NCBI RefSeq assembly: GCF_000234665.1
Contig: NC_018323.1
Location: 162,573 to 226,572 of the forward strand
From: Leishmania mexicana MHOM/GT/2001/U1103
Taxonomy: Eukaryota; Euglenozoa; Kinetoplastea; Trypanosomatida; Trypanosomatidae
DNA length: 64,000 bases
Direction of reading: 5' to 3'
The notes under the pieces: model-generated
The model's database searches: none
Told to the model about the DNA's origin: nothing
Seen by the model: only the letters and a program-made list of their open reading frames with translations
Part shown: piece by piece, positions 49,492 to 59,488 of the stretch
Position numbering within the stretch: position 1 is the first letter of the stretch
Layout: the number at the start of each line of letters is the position of its first letter
Program-made: the position numbers and the translations under genes

Positions 49492-52400
49492 ATGCAGCGA
49501 GAGGTGATCAAGTGGGTGCAGTCCCTCGACCTTTCTGCGCCCATACAGAACCCAAAGCGGGACTTGGCAACCGGCCACCTTGCGGCAGAGATCGTGACGC
49601 ACTATAGCGGGACCAAGTACTTGGACCTCCAGCGACTTCCCACGGGCGCCGCGGGGGCCACGAAGCGGGATGTCTGGTCACAGGTGTACCGTGCGCTGCA
49701 GCAACTCAGCTGCACAACGGTAACGCAACCGCTGATTGATGCGGTGCTGCGTCGGGAACCGAACGCGGCTCTCACGGTGCTCGAATACCTCTACGAGCAC
49801 TTCACCGCCCACGCACTACCGATGCATGGCCTAGACGCCGTGGGGACAAGCGAGAACCTGTACGTGCAGCCGCGAAACGCCACCTCCACCGCGAGGCTGC
49901 TGGAAGTGACGAGTGGAAAGCCGAACAACAACTTCAATAGCGTTGAGGAGGTGACCCCCAACGCAAAAGGGAAGCTCTTCGATCCTGTCACGAGTGCGTC
50001 ACATCTGACCTGCGCGGGCCGCAGTAGTTCGACGGCGGACGTGAGGTACTCAGGACAAGACACCGCGGCAGACTGGTCCGACGCCTGTGTGGATGCCTCT
50101 GGAAATGACTTGACCCGTGCTGTGCAGCACCGACTGGCCCTCATCGACAACAGCGAGCTCGCCGGCGGGGTGAATGCGCTGCAGGCGTACCCGCGCTACG
50201 CTCGGCCCACCGCCAGCACTCTTGTCCACACCGCCAGCGGCAGCCGGAAGGACGTCGTGCTGGACAAACCAAAGTACACGGCGGACGAGGTTCTTCAGCA
50301 GCAGCAGAATAAACGCATTCTTCAGCAGCATGCGGTGGTGCAGCGACTGCAAGAGGAATCCCAAGGAGCGACCGCGGAGGGTCCATCACACACGCTAACG
50401 GGCACCTCGGCAATGGGGGCTACCGCGTCCTCGTTGCCGGCATCGCCACTGCGCGAGAAGGCCGCGCTGCACGCAAACAGGGGCGCCGCAGAGGAGGCGC
50501 CTCTGACTGCCCTGTACCGCGGCCGCTTCTACCGACAACCCGATGCACCAACGGTGACAGGAACGGCCAAGGTGTCCACCGGCCCCCGAAAAGCAAAAAA
50601 GGGCAAGCGGGAAGAGGTAGGTGCCAAGGCTCAGCGCGGCGCCACAGCGGCATCGTCCAAGGTTCACGTTATCGATGTCGACGGCAAGCTGGACCGCCAT
50701 GCGGCTGCAGCACCCGGCGACGTCCTCTCCACGCCCGAGTTCGCTGGCAGTGCCAGCGGCGGGGGTGGCACCGACGGAACTCGTGTCGTGCCTGTGCTGC
50801 GTGTCAATGCTCATTCAGCCTCACTGCAAGCTACTCTGGCGCTGCGCAAGGATCACGCAGAGCTGCAAGAGCGGGCCGCGGCATTGTCAGTGGAGTACTT
50901 CGCCAAGCACAACTACGCCCTGCGTCCAGGTCTTAGCGACATCCTCGTGGATGTGCTGGCCGCACACAAGCAGCTGCAGCGGCTCCTCGACTGCTGTGCT
51001 GAGGATGGCAATAGCGAGGTGCTCGACAACGTCCTGGGTCATCTGCTTGCTCACCGCGATGAGTTCCCTCCCGCGTGCATACGGGCCTGCTGGCAGGCTC
51101 TCGTGCAGCATGCCCACGGCATCGTGGCCTTACTCCAGAAGAACCCAGACGAGTATGGCTATCTTACGGAGTCCTTGGCGTTTGCGTTCAGCCGTGAGGC
51201 GGCCCAGGTCCCGCTGCTTCACATATCGCAAAACGTCACTGTCTCTGGCGAGGCGGATGATGCTGAGCAAGAGGAAAGGGCTGCCGCAACAACGGGTGGG
51301 CCGCTGCTGCTGCCGTTCGTCGGATCGACGCGACGCAGCATCGCCTTTTCGAAGGGAATCGTCGCTGGGGCGGGACACAAAGCTGCAGCAGCCGCGTCAG
51401 CCGCCCGACGCTGCTCTACGCTCCCTGGGGCAGATTCAACGACTGAAGGCGACACCGCCAGCTCACGGCATAAACACAGCCTCAGTGAGGCACTCCTTAC
51501 GGCGACGCACCGTGCGGCTTCTGTGGCGGCCGGGTCTTTTAATGCACCTAGCGCGGCGTCGTTGTCGTCCTGCCAGAGAGCCATCATCGACACCTGCGAC
51601 GGCTTGCCAGTCGCTTGCGCCTTCGGCTTTCTCTACAGCATCGCGCGCCAGCTCGACTTGCGGACAGCGGCCTACGTGCTGGAGCGGTACGTGCTGCGCA
51701 GCGCCAAGCCATTTCTTCTGCGGCACGGCACCGTGGCCGTCCGCGAGGCCGTTGCACGCGTCGTGAGCGCATCCTTTATGCCGCCACCGCCCAAAAACAC
51801 CGCTGCTGCTGGTGACGTCAAGGGTGATGGTGAGGCTGTTGCAGCTACGGCGGCGGACTGTGAGGAGGCCTTTGCCCAGTTCCTCACGGGTAACCTGGCA
51901 CGCACCCTGCTGGGGTCCGTCCCGACTTCGTGCAACACTCACTGCGATGCGGTGTCCACGCCGTCGCGTGACAGCCCCGACGACAGCGCGGCGAAGCACG
52001 ACACGCACAACACGCACCCTCTGCAGCTGAGCCTGCAGCGTGCGTACTGGCTTATCGTCTTTCACGCTGTTGCAGACTACCCTGGCACCGCTGATCATGG
52101 AACGGCTCCGTCTTGCGGCGCTGATGGACCGCTCGCCGCATGCGTACGGAACGCTGCGGTGACGTGCTTGTCGTGCACCGATGCGGACCTCCTCACCATC
52201 GGTGTGGGCCTCACGATAGAGTACAGCAAGCGATGGCTACCCTGCGATGCGCCGCCGATCGACGCGGCCATTGACGACGCAGTGGCGCGCGCGCTCGGCC
52301 CAGTGTCCCACGTGTTGCCCTCACTCGACGGCGCAGCGGACCGGCTCGCAACGCCGTGGTGGCGCACGCCGTCGGCGGACACGTGGGAGTGTCGGTTGAT

Positions 52401-53643
52401 GGTTCTGCGGCTGTGCAACACTCTTCTCGCCCACCCGCTCTTCTCTGGTGCAGGGCTTCCCGAGGCGAGCGTCGAAAGGCGCAGCGATGATGGCAAGACG
52501 ACTTCCTGCAACTGGCGCGCCACCGTCGATGTCGCCGCTGCGGAATGCCTTTCGACGTTTGCCAAGGACTCGTCGTGGCAGCTGCAGTTGGCACTGGGTG
52601 TGGCGGCCAAGTCCATCGACCAGATCTCAGCGCCCACCCTGACCGACACGTGGCGTCAACTGCTCTGCAGTATTCCAGTAGCTTCATTGCCGACGCAACT
52701 ACTACCGTACAATGAAGCACCGGTGCGCCTGCAGCTGCTGCGCCCACTGCGGTCGGCGGCAAGCGCCAGGGAGGCGGCGGAGAGCGACAGGTCTAAGGGT
52801 GCGCAGTCCAGCGCTCGACTGCAGCAGACGTGGATGTCGTCATGCCAAAACGACCGCGCCGCTCCCTTGCATGGCGCCACCTCAGCCTTCGCCGGAGAGC
52901 TGGAGTCGTGGACATGGACTTCGGCGAAGGAAAACAGGGATAGCTGGCGCAGCCCAGGCACCGGCACCGCCGCTCCGGCCACCGCTGAGGCGGCGCTGCG
53001 CTTCGTGTGGGGCCGCGTCCTCTCCGTCTATGCGGTCATGCCTCTCAACCAGACGTGGAATGTGCAGGGTGTGGTGGATGCGGTGCTGCCGTCGCTTGCA
53101 GGCAGCGGCGCGACCACTGCCGCGGCGTCATCTCCAGCAGCTCCGGCCATGGCGCCAACGCTTCAACTGCTCGTCATGGCGGCTGCGTTGCTCAGCCCGC
53201 CCGCTACCGCAACAACGGCAGTGTCCGCCGCACCGTCGACGGCCTCGCCCTATAAGCTGTCGTCCATGTCACCGGGCGATGCTGAGCCGGTGGACGTCGG
53301 TGAGTTAAGTGGTGCCTTCTGGCTCGCGGCACTCCGTCGTGCCTGGCCGCTGTTTCAGGCTTGCGGCGTGTCGCACGAGCCCATGAATGAGGGAGCAGAA
53401 ACAAAGATCGTCGAGGAGGCGGCCTCATCACTAGACGGTGTGGCCGTGGGCAGGGCCGGTTCTGTCGTGAATCTGGAGGACTTGCGCACCATCGTACTCT
53501 CTCTTTTCCTCCGCTTCGCGGACGACGACGCCGTCGCCTCGGCGATGGCCGCAGCGGACGGAGACGGGGCGAATCTGTGCGGGAGTGCCATTCGCTGGGC
53601 GGAGGCGATGTGCGGCGATGCGCCCGCTACTTGTGCGCAATAA
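49492..53643 (+). CDS. CH-domain protein, SPATA4/SPEF1 (CH_2) type
   Basis: The 1383-residue protein opens with a calponin-homology-like domain of the SPATA4/SPEF1/CLAMP kind (residues 1-110): MQREVIKWVQSLDLS, then NPKRDLATGHLAAEI, then RALQQLSCTTVTQPLID and ALTVLEYLYEHFT. This subclass binds microtubules and is typical of cilia and flagella. Residues about 110-460 are polar and low-complexity, with a Gln-rich helix (EVLQQQQNKRILQQ). From about 460 to the end the sequence is Ala/Leu-rich and helical, resembling ARM/HEAT repeats (SDILVDVLAAHKQLQRLL; VACAFGFLYSIARQLDLR). No adenylate kinase domain is present, so it is not SPEF2-like. SPATA4 is about 300 residues; the long helical extension is unusual. 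A flagellar role is inferred. The first ATG after the acceptor was chosen. Confidence 0.75.
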   Translation: MQREVIKWVQSLDLSAPIQNPKRDLATGHLAAEIVTHYSGTKYLDLQRLPTGAAGATKRDVWSQVYRALQQLSCTTVTQPLIDAVLRREPNAALTVLEYLYEHFTAHALPMHGLDAVGTSENLYVQPRNATSTARLLEVTSGKPNNNFNSVEEVTPNAKGKLFDPVTSASHLTCAGRSSSTADVRYSGQDTAADWSDACVDASGNDLTRAVQHRLALIDNSELAGGVNALQAYPRYARPTASTLVHTASGSRKDVVLDKPKYTADEVLQQQQNKRILQQHAVVQRLQEESQGATAEGPSHTLTGTSAMGATASSLPASPLREKAALHANRGAAEEAPLTALYRGRFYRQPDAPTVTGTAKVSTGPRKAKKGKREEVGAKAQRGATAASSKVHVIDVDGKLDRHAAAAPGDVLSTPEFAGSASGGGGTDGTRVVPVLRVNAHSASLQATLALRKDHAELQERAAALSVEYFAKHNYALRPGLSDILVDVLAAHKQLQRLLDCCAEDGNSEVLDNVLGHLLAHRDEFPPACIRACWQALVQHAHGIVALLQKNPDEYGYLTESLAFAFSREAAQVPLLHISQNVTVSGEADDAEQEERAAATTGGPLLLPFVGSTRRSIAFSKGIVAGAGHKAAAAASAARRCSTLPGADSTTEGDTASSRHKHSLSEALLTATHRAASVAAGSFNAPSAASLSSCQRAIIDTCDGLPVACAFGFLYSIARQLDLRTAAYVLERYVLRSAKPFLLRHGTVAVREAVARVVSASFMPPPPKNTAAAGDVKGDGEAVAATAADCEEAFAQFLTGNLARTLLGSVPTSCNTHCDAVSTPSRDSPDDSAAKHDTHNTHPLQLSLQRAYWLIVFHAVADYPGTADHGTAPSCGADGPLAACVRNAAVTCLSCTDADLLTIGVGLTIEYSKRWLPCDAPPIDAAIDDAVARALGPVSHVLPSLDGAADRLATPWWRTPSADTWECRLMVLRLCNTLLAHPLFSGAGLPEASVERRSDDGKTTSCNWRATVDVAAAECLSTFAKDSSWQLQLALGVAAKSIDQISAPTLTDTWRQLLCSIPVASLPTQLLPYNEAPVRLQLLRPLRSAASAREAAESDRSKGAQSSARLQQTWMSSCQNDRAAPLHGATSAFAGELESWTWTSAKENRDSWRSPGTGTAAPATAEAALRFVWGRVLSVYAVMPLNQTWNVQGVVDAVLPSLAGSGATTAAASSPAAPAMAPTLQLLVMAAALLSPPATATTAVSAAPSTASPYKLSSMSPGDAEPVDVGELSGAFWLAALRRAWPLFQACGVSHEPMNEGAETKIVEEAASSLDGVAVGRAGSVVNLEDLRTIVLSLFLRFADDDAVASAMAAADGDGANLCGSAIRWAEAMCGDAPATCAQ

Positions 53644-53928
53644 GGGGAAACGTGGCCGAGGAAGCGACAATGGTAGGAGGCTAACATGGTCGCTAGATGG
53701 AGGCCGAACCAGGTGCACGCGTGTGCCCACAGCAATCCCGCCTCTAATGCTGTGCATGTGTACATACACGCTATCAGGGGGTGGGTGCAGACCTCCGTGA
53801 TGCCGCGCCGGGCAGTCGGCTGCTCTCTTCCTTTTTTGCCCAAGCGCCTCTCGATAGCTTTCTCTGTGTATGTGAAGCGCACGTAGAGAAAAGGGCGAGA
53901 GAATGCCAGCGGCCTTCGTTGGCTGCGG

Positions 53929-54165
53929 ATGTACAACTCACGGGCGGCGAGAACAGCGCTGATCTCGCCTCCCCCCTCCTCCTCCACGCTTGATCATGAT
54001 CCTCTGGACAAGAAGGATGCGAAACCACCGCTGAGAAGCAAAACCAAGAAAAAGCAGACTCCCATGTCCACCTCCTTACCGTCCACCTCGTCCTCCTCCT
54101 CCGATGAAGCATGGAGCACGGGCAGTGACATTTGCGGCCGTACGCCTAGCTACCGTCGTCGGTGA
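53929..54165 (+). CDS. Possible small Ser/Lys-rich protein, 78 residues
   Basis: The frame from ATG 53929 to TGA 54163-54165 encodes a small basic, Ser-rich protein with KKDAKPPLRSKTKKKQTPMS, then an acidic-serine run SSSSSDEAWSTGSDICG and the end PSYRRR. About two thirds of its third positions are G/C, which is below the bias of neighbouring genes but above that of the flanks. A pyrimidine tract with AG near 53834-53843 could provide a leader. Two short uORFs (ATG 53871 and ATG 53901) would precede it. No family is recognised. It may be real or chance. Confidence 0.3.
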   Translation: MYNSRAARTALISPPPSSSTLDHDPLDKKDAKPPLRSKTKKKQTPMSTSLPSTSSSSSDEAWSTGSDICGRTPSYRRR

Positions 54166-55624
54166 AGAGGTTAAGGATACCATTTCGCATGTGATGATGC
54201 GAGTGAGGGTACAGGTGATTTAATCAGGCGCGCGCGCGTGTGCATGCATCTCTGGCTACACTTTCATAGCGGCACAAAGCGACTTCTCCCCTCCCTCCCC
54301 TAATCTCTCACCCTCCCTCCCGCCTCCTCCTCAACGCACCCGTCCACACATGCAACCCCCCTCCCCTCCCCCCTCGGCACACACACACACACACCCTGGG
54401 CGTCTGCTGAGCCGAACGTGGTCGGGCTCCATCTTCATTTTTGTTTTGCCGCTATCAGTGTCACGAATTTGTTTTTGTTTGCTCGATCCTTTTCGTGTGT
54501 GTTCATCGTGCAGCTGCTGTCTAAGCTCCCCGTCCTCTGCTTTCCTTGTTCTTTGTCTTCCTCCCCCTCCCCCACCCCACCGACATCTTCCTGTTAGACG
54601 TCTCACTGGACGTGTATTTCCGTCACATACACACACACACACGCAGGCAAACAGTCACGCTCTTGCACTGTATATATACATACATATATATATATATATT
54701 CTCTCGTCTACTTCCCACCAGTGTGTGCGTTGATCTCTCCCTCCCTCTCTGTTGGCTCCTCCACCACTCTCCGTTTCATTGCCACTTTTTTCTTGCTATT
54801 TTCTGGGAAGAGGTTTGCTACCTCTCGCTCTCTTGCTCTTGCCCCGTTCTCCTTTCTCGGTGCTGTGCGGTTGTGGCATTTTACCTTTGCTCCTGCACCC
54901 TGTGCGTGTACGCGTGCGTATCGGCCAGGGGCTGCAGACGTCTGTAAAGCCGCCACACAGGTATTCTCTTGCTTTTTTTTCTTAGTGTGTGTGCGTGTAG
55001 AAAGCAGCAACTGGGCAAAAACAAAAAGCCCGCAGTCCCACCCCCCTCCTCTCTCCTCCCCGTTCACATGCCCCACCACGTACGTGTGATTTGACGACCT
55101 TGTGAGTTAGACTCCCTCTCTCTCACCCCCTCCCCTCCTCCGCCCACCCCGTAGAAGAATTCCTTGGATGCCCGTGATCCACACAGCGAGCTAGAGACGA
55201 ACAGAACCGATAAAGTCTAACCTAGGAAGGGGAGAGAGAAACAAGGGGCAGGTGCACCGCACCAGCAACCATCTGCGCCACTTCTCTATTTTGTTTTTCT
55301 CTTGAAGGCACCATCGTCATCACCACCACCCGCCCCACCCCACCCCCTTCATCCAGACAACGAACAGCAAGGAAAACACGCATACGCCGCCTCCCACGCT
55401 TCCGAAGAGCCCCCCGCTCGTTGCTTCCCTCACGGTGTTTCTCTTGTTGCATGGGTGCCTGGCTATTATTATTATTTTTTCTTCAGATTTCCTCTTCGCT
55501 GGCTTCGACGTATTCTCCCATTTTTATTCTTCTTTGCACCTCCTGCACTCGTGTTTTTGTTTTCACGGTCTCCTCCTCCCTTGGTTCACCTGTTCCGTTG
55601 GTTTGCTTGTTCTCCGGACTGTAC

Positions 55625-55664
55625 CCGTCCCCTCGTCCCCCCTCTCTCGCTTTGCCAAAAAAAG
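55625..55664 (+). promoter_or_regulatory. Predicted spliced-leader acceptor, five-span copy 1
   Basis: A C/T tract (55625-55656) followed by an A7 run and AG at 55663-55664 gives a leader of about 120 nt. It lies outside the block shared with copy 2, which starts at 55680. Confidence 0.5.
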
Positions 55665-55679
55665 GAACGGTTAACACAG

Positions 55680-57343
55680 CGCGCGCACCCACTCCTATCC
55701 CTTTCGAGGCAAAAGACATTCTACCAGACGCTTGACCGGTGGAGAGAATCCGTGCTGCCCAACACCCGACGATCGCCGCTAATAAAATGGTCAAACCAAC
55801 GCTTCTCGTGGGCGCTATGCTCGCCCTCGTCATGTGCCTGGCTGCGACGACCGCCTCGGCGCAGCGGTCGCTGGCGTGCGAAACAGTGTGGAAAGGTCCG
55901 TCCTCTAACAACAGCCTACTGGAGTGCCTGGGGAACACGGATCGCATCCGGTCTCAGTGGCCCTACTACCTGTACCCCGGCTTCGCTGCGCTCGTCTTCA
56001 TCTTTACGGTGATTGGGCTGCCGATCGTGTTCTGCTGCCACTGCTGCCGCTACGGCAAGGCGTATGAGAGGCCGAACGCGGAGGCAGAACTCGGCGTTGC
56101 CCGCTGCTGCCTATGGATGTGGATTGTGATTTCGGTGCTGGTGGCGTGCGGCGTGTGCGTGCTGGTGGTGTATGGCTCCGTGTTACTGGAGCAGGCAGCC
56201 AAACAAATTGTCCACGACACCGAGCATCGCACGCTTGATTACTTCAACAACACCCGTGCGAACATCACCATGCTGCTGACAAACTACAGCGCGGACCCAC
56301 CGATACCACCGTCGATCGACTTTAGCGCCTTTGACGCGGTGAACGAGACGATTACCCACTACGTGCATCTGGCACGCGACAACTACCTCAAGTACTTCCG
56401 CACTGCCGAGGTTGTGGCGTGCTGCGTCGGCAGCATCGGTGTTTTCCTGATGCTGTGCATGCTGATCTTTGCGCTGTGCCGCTGCAGTGGGTGCTGCCCG
56501 ATTGCATGGAGCTGCCTGTACTTTGTGTTCGCGCTTGCATTTGCGCTGCTTGCGGTGCTGTTCACGATATGCATCTACGTGCTGTCCGCTGGCTGCGGCG
56601 AGGTGGGCCTGCAGTACAGCCGTGCGCCTGGCGTCTTTCAGTGGTACCTGGTGCCGTGGTGCGAGAAGGAGTTCAACTTCCAGGCGCTGCAGGCTCAGGT
56701 GCAGACTCAGGAGCAGCAGGTCTCGCAGAGCGCCTGCGCGCAGCTCTTGAACTACTGCGACAACGATCCGGTTTATTCGCTGGAGAAGAAAGACCACATC
56801 TTCATGTGCGGCAACGGCATCACCGATAAGAGTCAGTGCAACTCGCTGGACGACGTGGTGGACGTTGTTATAGACACATACGTGAAACCGATGCTGACGA
56901 ACACGCTGTGTGTGAACCAGACGGGCATGGAGTTCCTGGAGAAGTGTACAGTGCAGTCCTGCGCATCGCGGTGTGTGGACTACGACGCACTGGATGTGTA
57001 TGCCAAGACGTACTCCATTCAAATTCTGCAGGCCTCTGACTTTGCTGTGAATGCGAGCACTGCGCTGTCGTACGTGTGGCCGCTGCTGGACTGCAACTTC
57101 ATCATTGACAAGGGTACCAACACGATTGAGACGCGGAACTACAACGTGAGCTTCACCACGCAGAGCGATTATGTGCGCAGCTGCTCTGCGGTCCGCACGT
57201 CCTCTGTGATGCTGGGTACCGGCTTCTTTGTCGGGGCGCTCATGTTCATTCTCGGCATTTACGCCATACATCGCGGTGCCTCGATCCAGGTCCCATCGGA
57301 GAAAGATGAGGATTTCACAGTCACGGGAAAGTGGAGGAAGTAG
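55680..57343 (+). repeat. Tandem gene duplication, left unit (visible match to 56738)
   Basis: From 55680 on, the sequence matches 62942 onward at a constant offset of 7,262. The right copy is cut at 64000, so the match can be followed only to 56738. Similarity stops sharply upstream of 55680; a few mismatches lie in the shared leader. Confidence 0.85.
55787..57343 (+). CDS. Five-span membrane protein, tweety/prominin-like topology (copy 1)
   Basis: The 518-residue protein starts with a signal peptide (MVKPTLLVGAMLALVMCLA, cleavage likely after ASA at 25). Spans are at about 62-85, 107-130, 207-233, 239-267 and 473-497, a 2-2-1 arrangement with two large outside loops (131-204 and 268-472). 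Loop 2 is Cys-rich. Sequons in the N-terminal part (NNS), loop 1 (NIT at 159, NET at 186) and loop 2 (NQT, NAS, NVS) fit an outside position. Cys pairs flank the inner face of spans 1-4 (CCHCCRYG, RCSGCC), possible palmitoylation sites. The size and topology resemble tweety homologues and prominins, but no sequence signature of either is certain. A surface or flagellar-pocket role is inferred. The ATG at 55787 is the first in frame after the acceptor. Confidence 0.72.
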   Translation: MVKPTLLVGAMLALVMCLAATTASAQRSLACETVWKGPSSNNSLLECLGNTDRIRSQWPYYLYPGFAALVFIFTVIGLPIVFCCHCCRYGKAYERPNAEAELGVARCCLWMWIVISVLVACGVCVLVVYGSVLLEQAAKQIVHDTEHRTLDYFNNTRANITMLLTNYSADPPIPPSIDFSAFDAVNETITHYVHLARDNYLKYFRTAEVVACCVGSIGVFLMLCMLIFALCRCSGCCPIAWSCLYFVFALAFALLAVLFTICIYVLSAGCGEVGLQYSRAPGVFQWYLVPWCEKEFNFQALQAQVQTQEQQVSQSACAQLLNYCDNDPVYSLEKKDHIFMCGNGITDKSQCNSLDDVVDVVIDTYVKPMLTNTLCVNQTGMEFLEKCTVQSCASRCVDYDALDVYAKTYSIQILQASDFAVNASTALSYVWPLLDCNFIIDKGTNTIETRNYNVSFTTQSDYVRSCSAVRTSSVMLGTGFFVGALMFILGIYAIHRGASIQVPSEKDEDFTVTGKWRK

Positions 57344-59488
57344 CCACTGTGCCCTGTGTTGAGCTTTTTAGCTGCGCCCCCCCCCCCCGCCCGCTCGGCC
57401 CTCACTCTCCCACTGCACCTTTCTTGGCCCGGCGGCGGACGGCGAGGAGAGGGAGAGGGAGCGCATATGTGGAAGCGATCGAAGGAGCAACGTACATGCG
57501 AGCTGGGCCTGCGAAAAGGAAACGGGCAAGCGAGGGGACGTGCAGAGGTGATCTCGTGGAGAAGGTGCTGCCGACTGTGGTCGGCAACAGCGGGTCGCAG
57601 CGGATTAGCGATAGACCAAGACTCTGGAAGAGAGGAGTAGGCGTGTGAGGTGATGGTGAAGGTGTTGCTGGGGACTACTTCTTGCGTTGGGTTGTTGTTG
57701 GCTCAGCCTCTGGCATTTGGCGGCATGTATTTCCGTGCGTGCAGCAGGTAGGGAAGTGGTAAAAGTGAAGTGCGCGCTCAGACTCATAGTGGCTGAAGGC
57801 GAAAAAAAAGGAACGGCTGTGGCCGCGCGTGCGAGGCGGGTGTGTCGAAATACTCCCATCCTTCATGGAGCAGGAGAACCTGCTCTCTGCGTGCTGCTTC
57901 GGCTTTGCCCTTTTTTTTCTTTATGGCTCCCCCCACCCCCACCGCAGTTGGTCTCTGTCCTTGCGGTCATCCTCTGACTTTGGCTGCATGGGCGTGAGAG
58001 ACGTGAGTAACCCTCCCCCCCCCTCACCCCGGACTCCCTAGAAGACGCATACACACAGGCGCACGAAGAAAAAGCGCATGAATGTGCTCCTTTGTGGCGA
58101 TGAAGCCGCCCACGTTGGGGAGCTCAACCGTACACAGAAGTGGCCGACCGATAATCGGCGCAGGAGAGACGGCCACACAAATATGTAGACTAGTTTCTGC
58201 AGTTTCGATTGCTAGCTTGTCACTGCGGGCAAGCAGTGAATTTATATGTGTGTGTGTGTGTACATTTGTGTTGCCTTGATGTGTATGCCTGAACACTACA
58301 CTGCGCTATCGTGTAGGCGTCTGTAAATGAGTGTGTGTGGGTCGGTCCACGCACAGGATGCTCACATGCACGATGCGTATGGATGTCTTTAGTTTCAGGG
58401 CCCCCTCCCCCTCTCTCTTGTGCGTGTGTGTGTGTGTGTGTTTTCTGAGTTTGTTTGCCTCGCGGGCGGCGGCACCTCCGCCCAACTTTGCACATGTGTA
58501 AGAATATATATATATGTATTGTTTGGGGGGGGAATTGCTGGGGTCTGTGTGTCTGAGTGCCTAGCTGCTTCTTGATGTATTCGTGCACGGGCGCTCTTGC
58601 CGTTCTGTCGGACCTCCCTCTCACTCCCTCCACACCCTGTCTCTTACTGCCCTCCCCCTCCCCCTCTCCACTCTTTCTCCTCCTCTCGCTTTCATTTATT
58701 TGTTCTTCTCTTCCATCGCCGTCGTGTGAGTGCGCTCGTGCGCATGCCTCGCGTTTCGTTGTCGTTGCTCTATTCTTGTGTAGTCAAACTCTTATCTCGC
58801 GCACCTCAGTGTTTGACGCGGCTTCGTCTTCGAAGTTTCGCTTTCCTCTCGTTTTTTCTTTTGTTGTTTTTGCATCTGCGCTTGCTGGCTTCCCCCCCCC
58901 CTCCCCCTGTGTGTGCGCGTGTGCGTCATGTCGATGGGTATGGCATAGATCACCGGAAACGCCACCATCACCACCGCCGATGAGAAAAAACAGAAAAAGG
59001 TCAAGCAAAGCGAAATACGCACACAAATATATACACACTCTCAGATACGCACCCCCATCGGTACTGGCAGGCGACGTTACCGCGCACGTGCACAGAGGTG
59101 TGTCACCACCGGAGCGCAGATATAAGAAACTCTTTTTTGCCCCCCCCCCCCACTCCCTCACCCCCACCTCTACTCTTCACGAGCGCACCCCTTTTTCTTT
59201 GTGAAGATGGCTGTTGTGCGTGTGGACCAGTAGTACTTGTGTTTCTGTGCGTCGCAGGCGCTCCTCCTGGTGATTGCTGGAAAGCGTGGCCGGGATGCTG
59301 CGGCTTGCGGTTCCCCTGCGACGTCTTCTCCCTCCTGCCCCTCCACCGATTTCTCCCTCACACGTGCGGCATATGGGGCAGTTTCGCTCCTCCTTGTGTT
59401 TTTGTTGTTGTTTTTGTTGTCCCTCTCGCTCTTGAAGCGTCGTTTCTCTGTTCTCTCACAGTACAGGACGCGCCACTTCTCAAGTTGG

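Larger units (their letters stand above)
53644..55786 (+). other. Intergenic before five-span protein copy 1
   Basis: Contains the small ORF candidate at 53929-54165, (CA)n near 54381-54393 and 54631-54643, (TA)n at about 54670-54701 and long pyrimidine tracts up to the acceptor near 55664. Nothing else is supported. Confidence 0.6.

Noticed and set aside
56183..57271. 362-residue antisense frame over the five-span gene
   Set aside because: Shadow; the + frame has signal peptide, spans and a near-identical paralogue.
55787..57343. Direct naming of the five-span protein as tweety or prominin
   Set aside because: Only topology, size and Cys/sequon layout agree; I could not identify a diagnostic sequence signature of either family.
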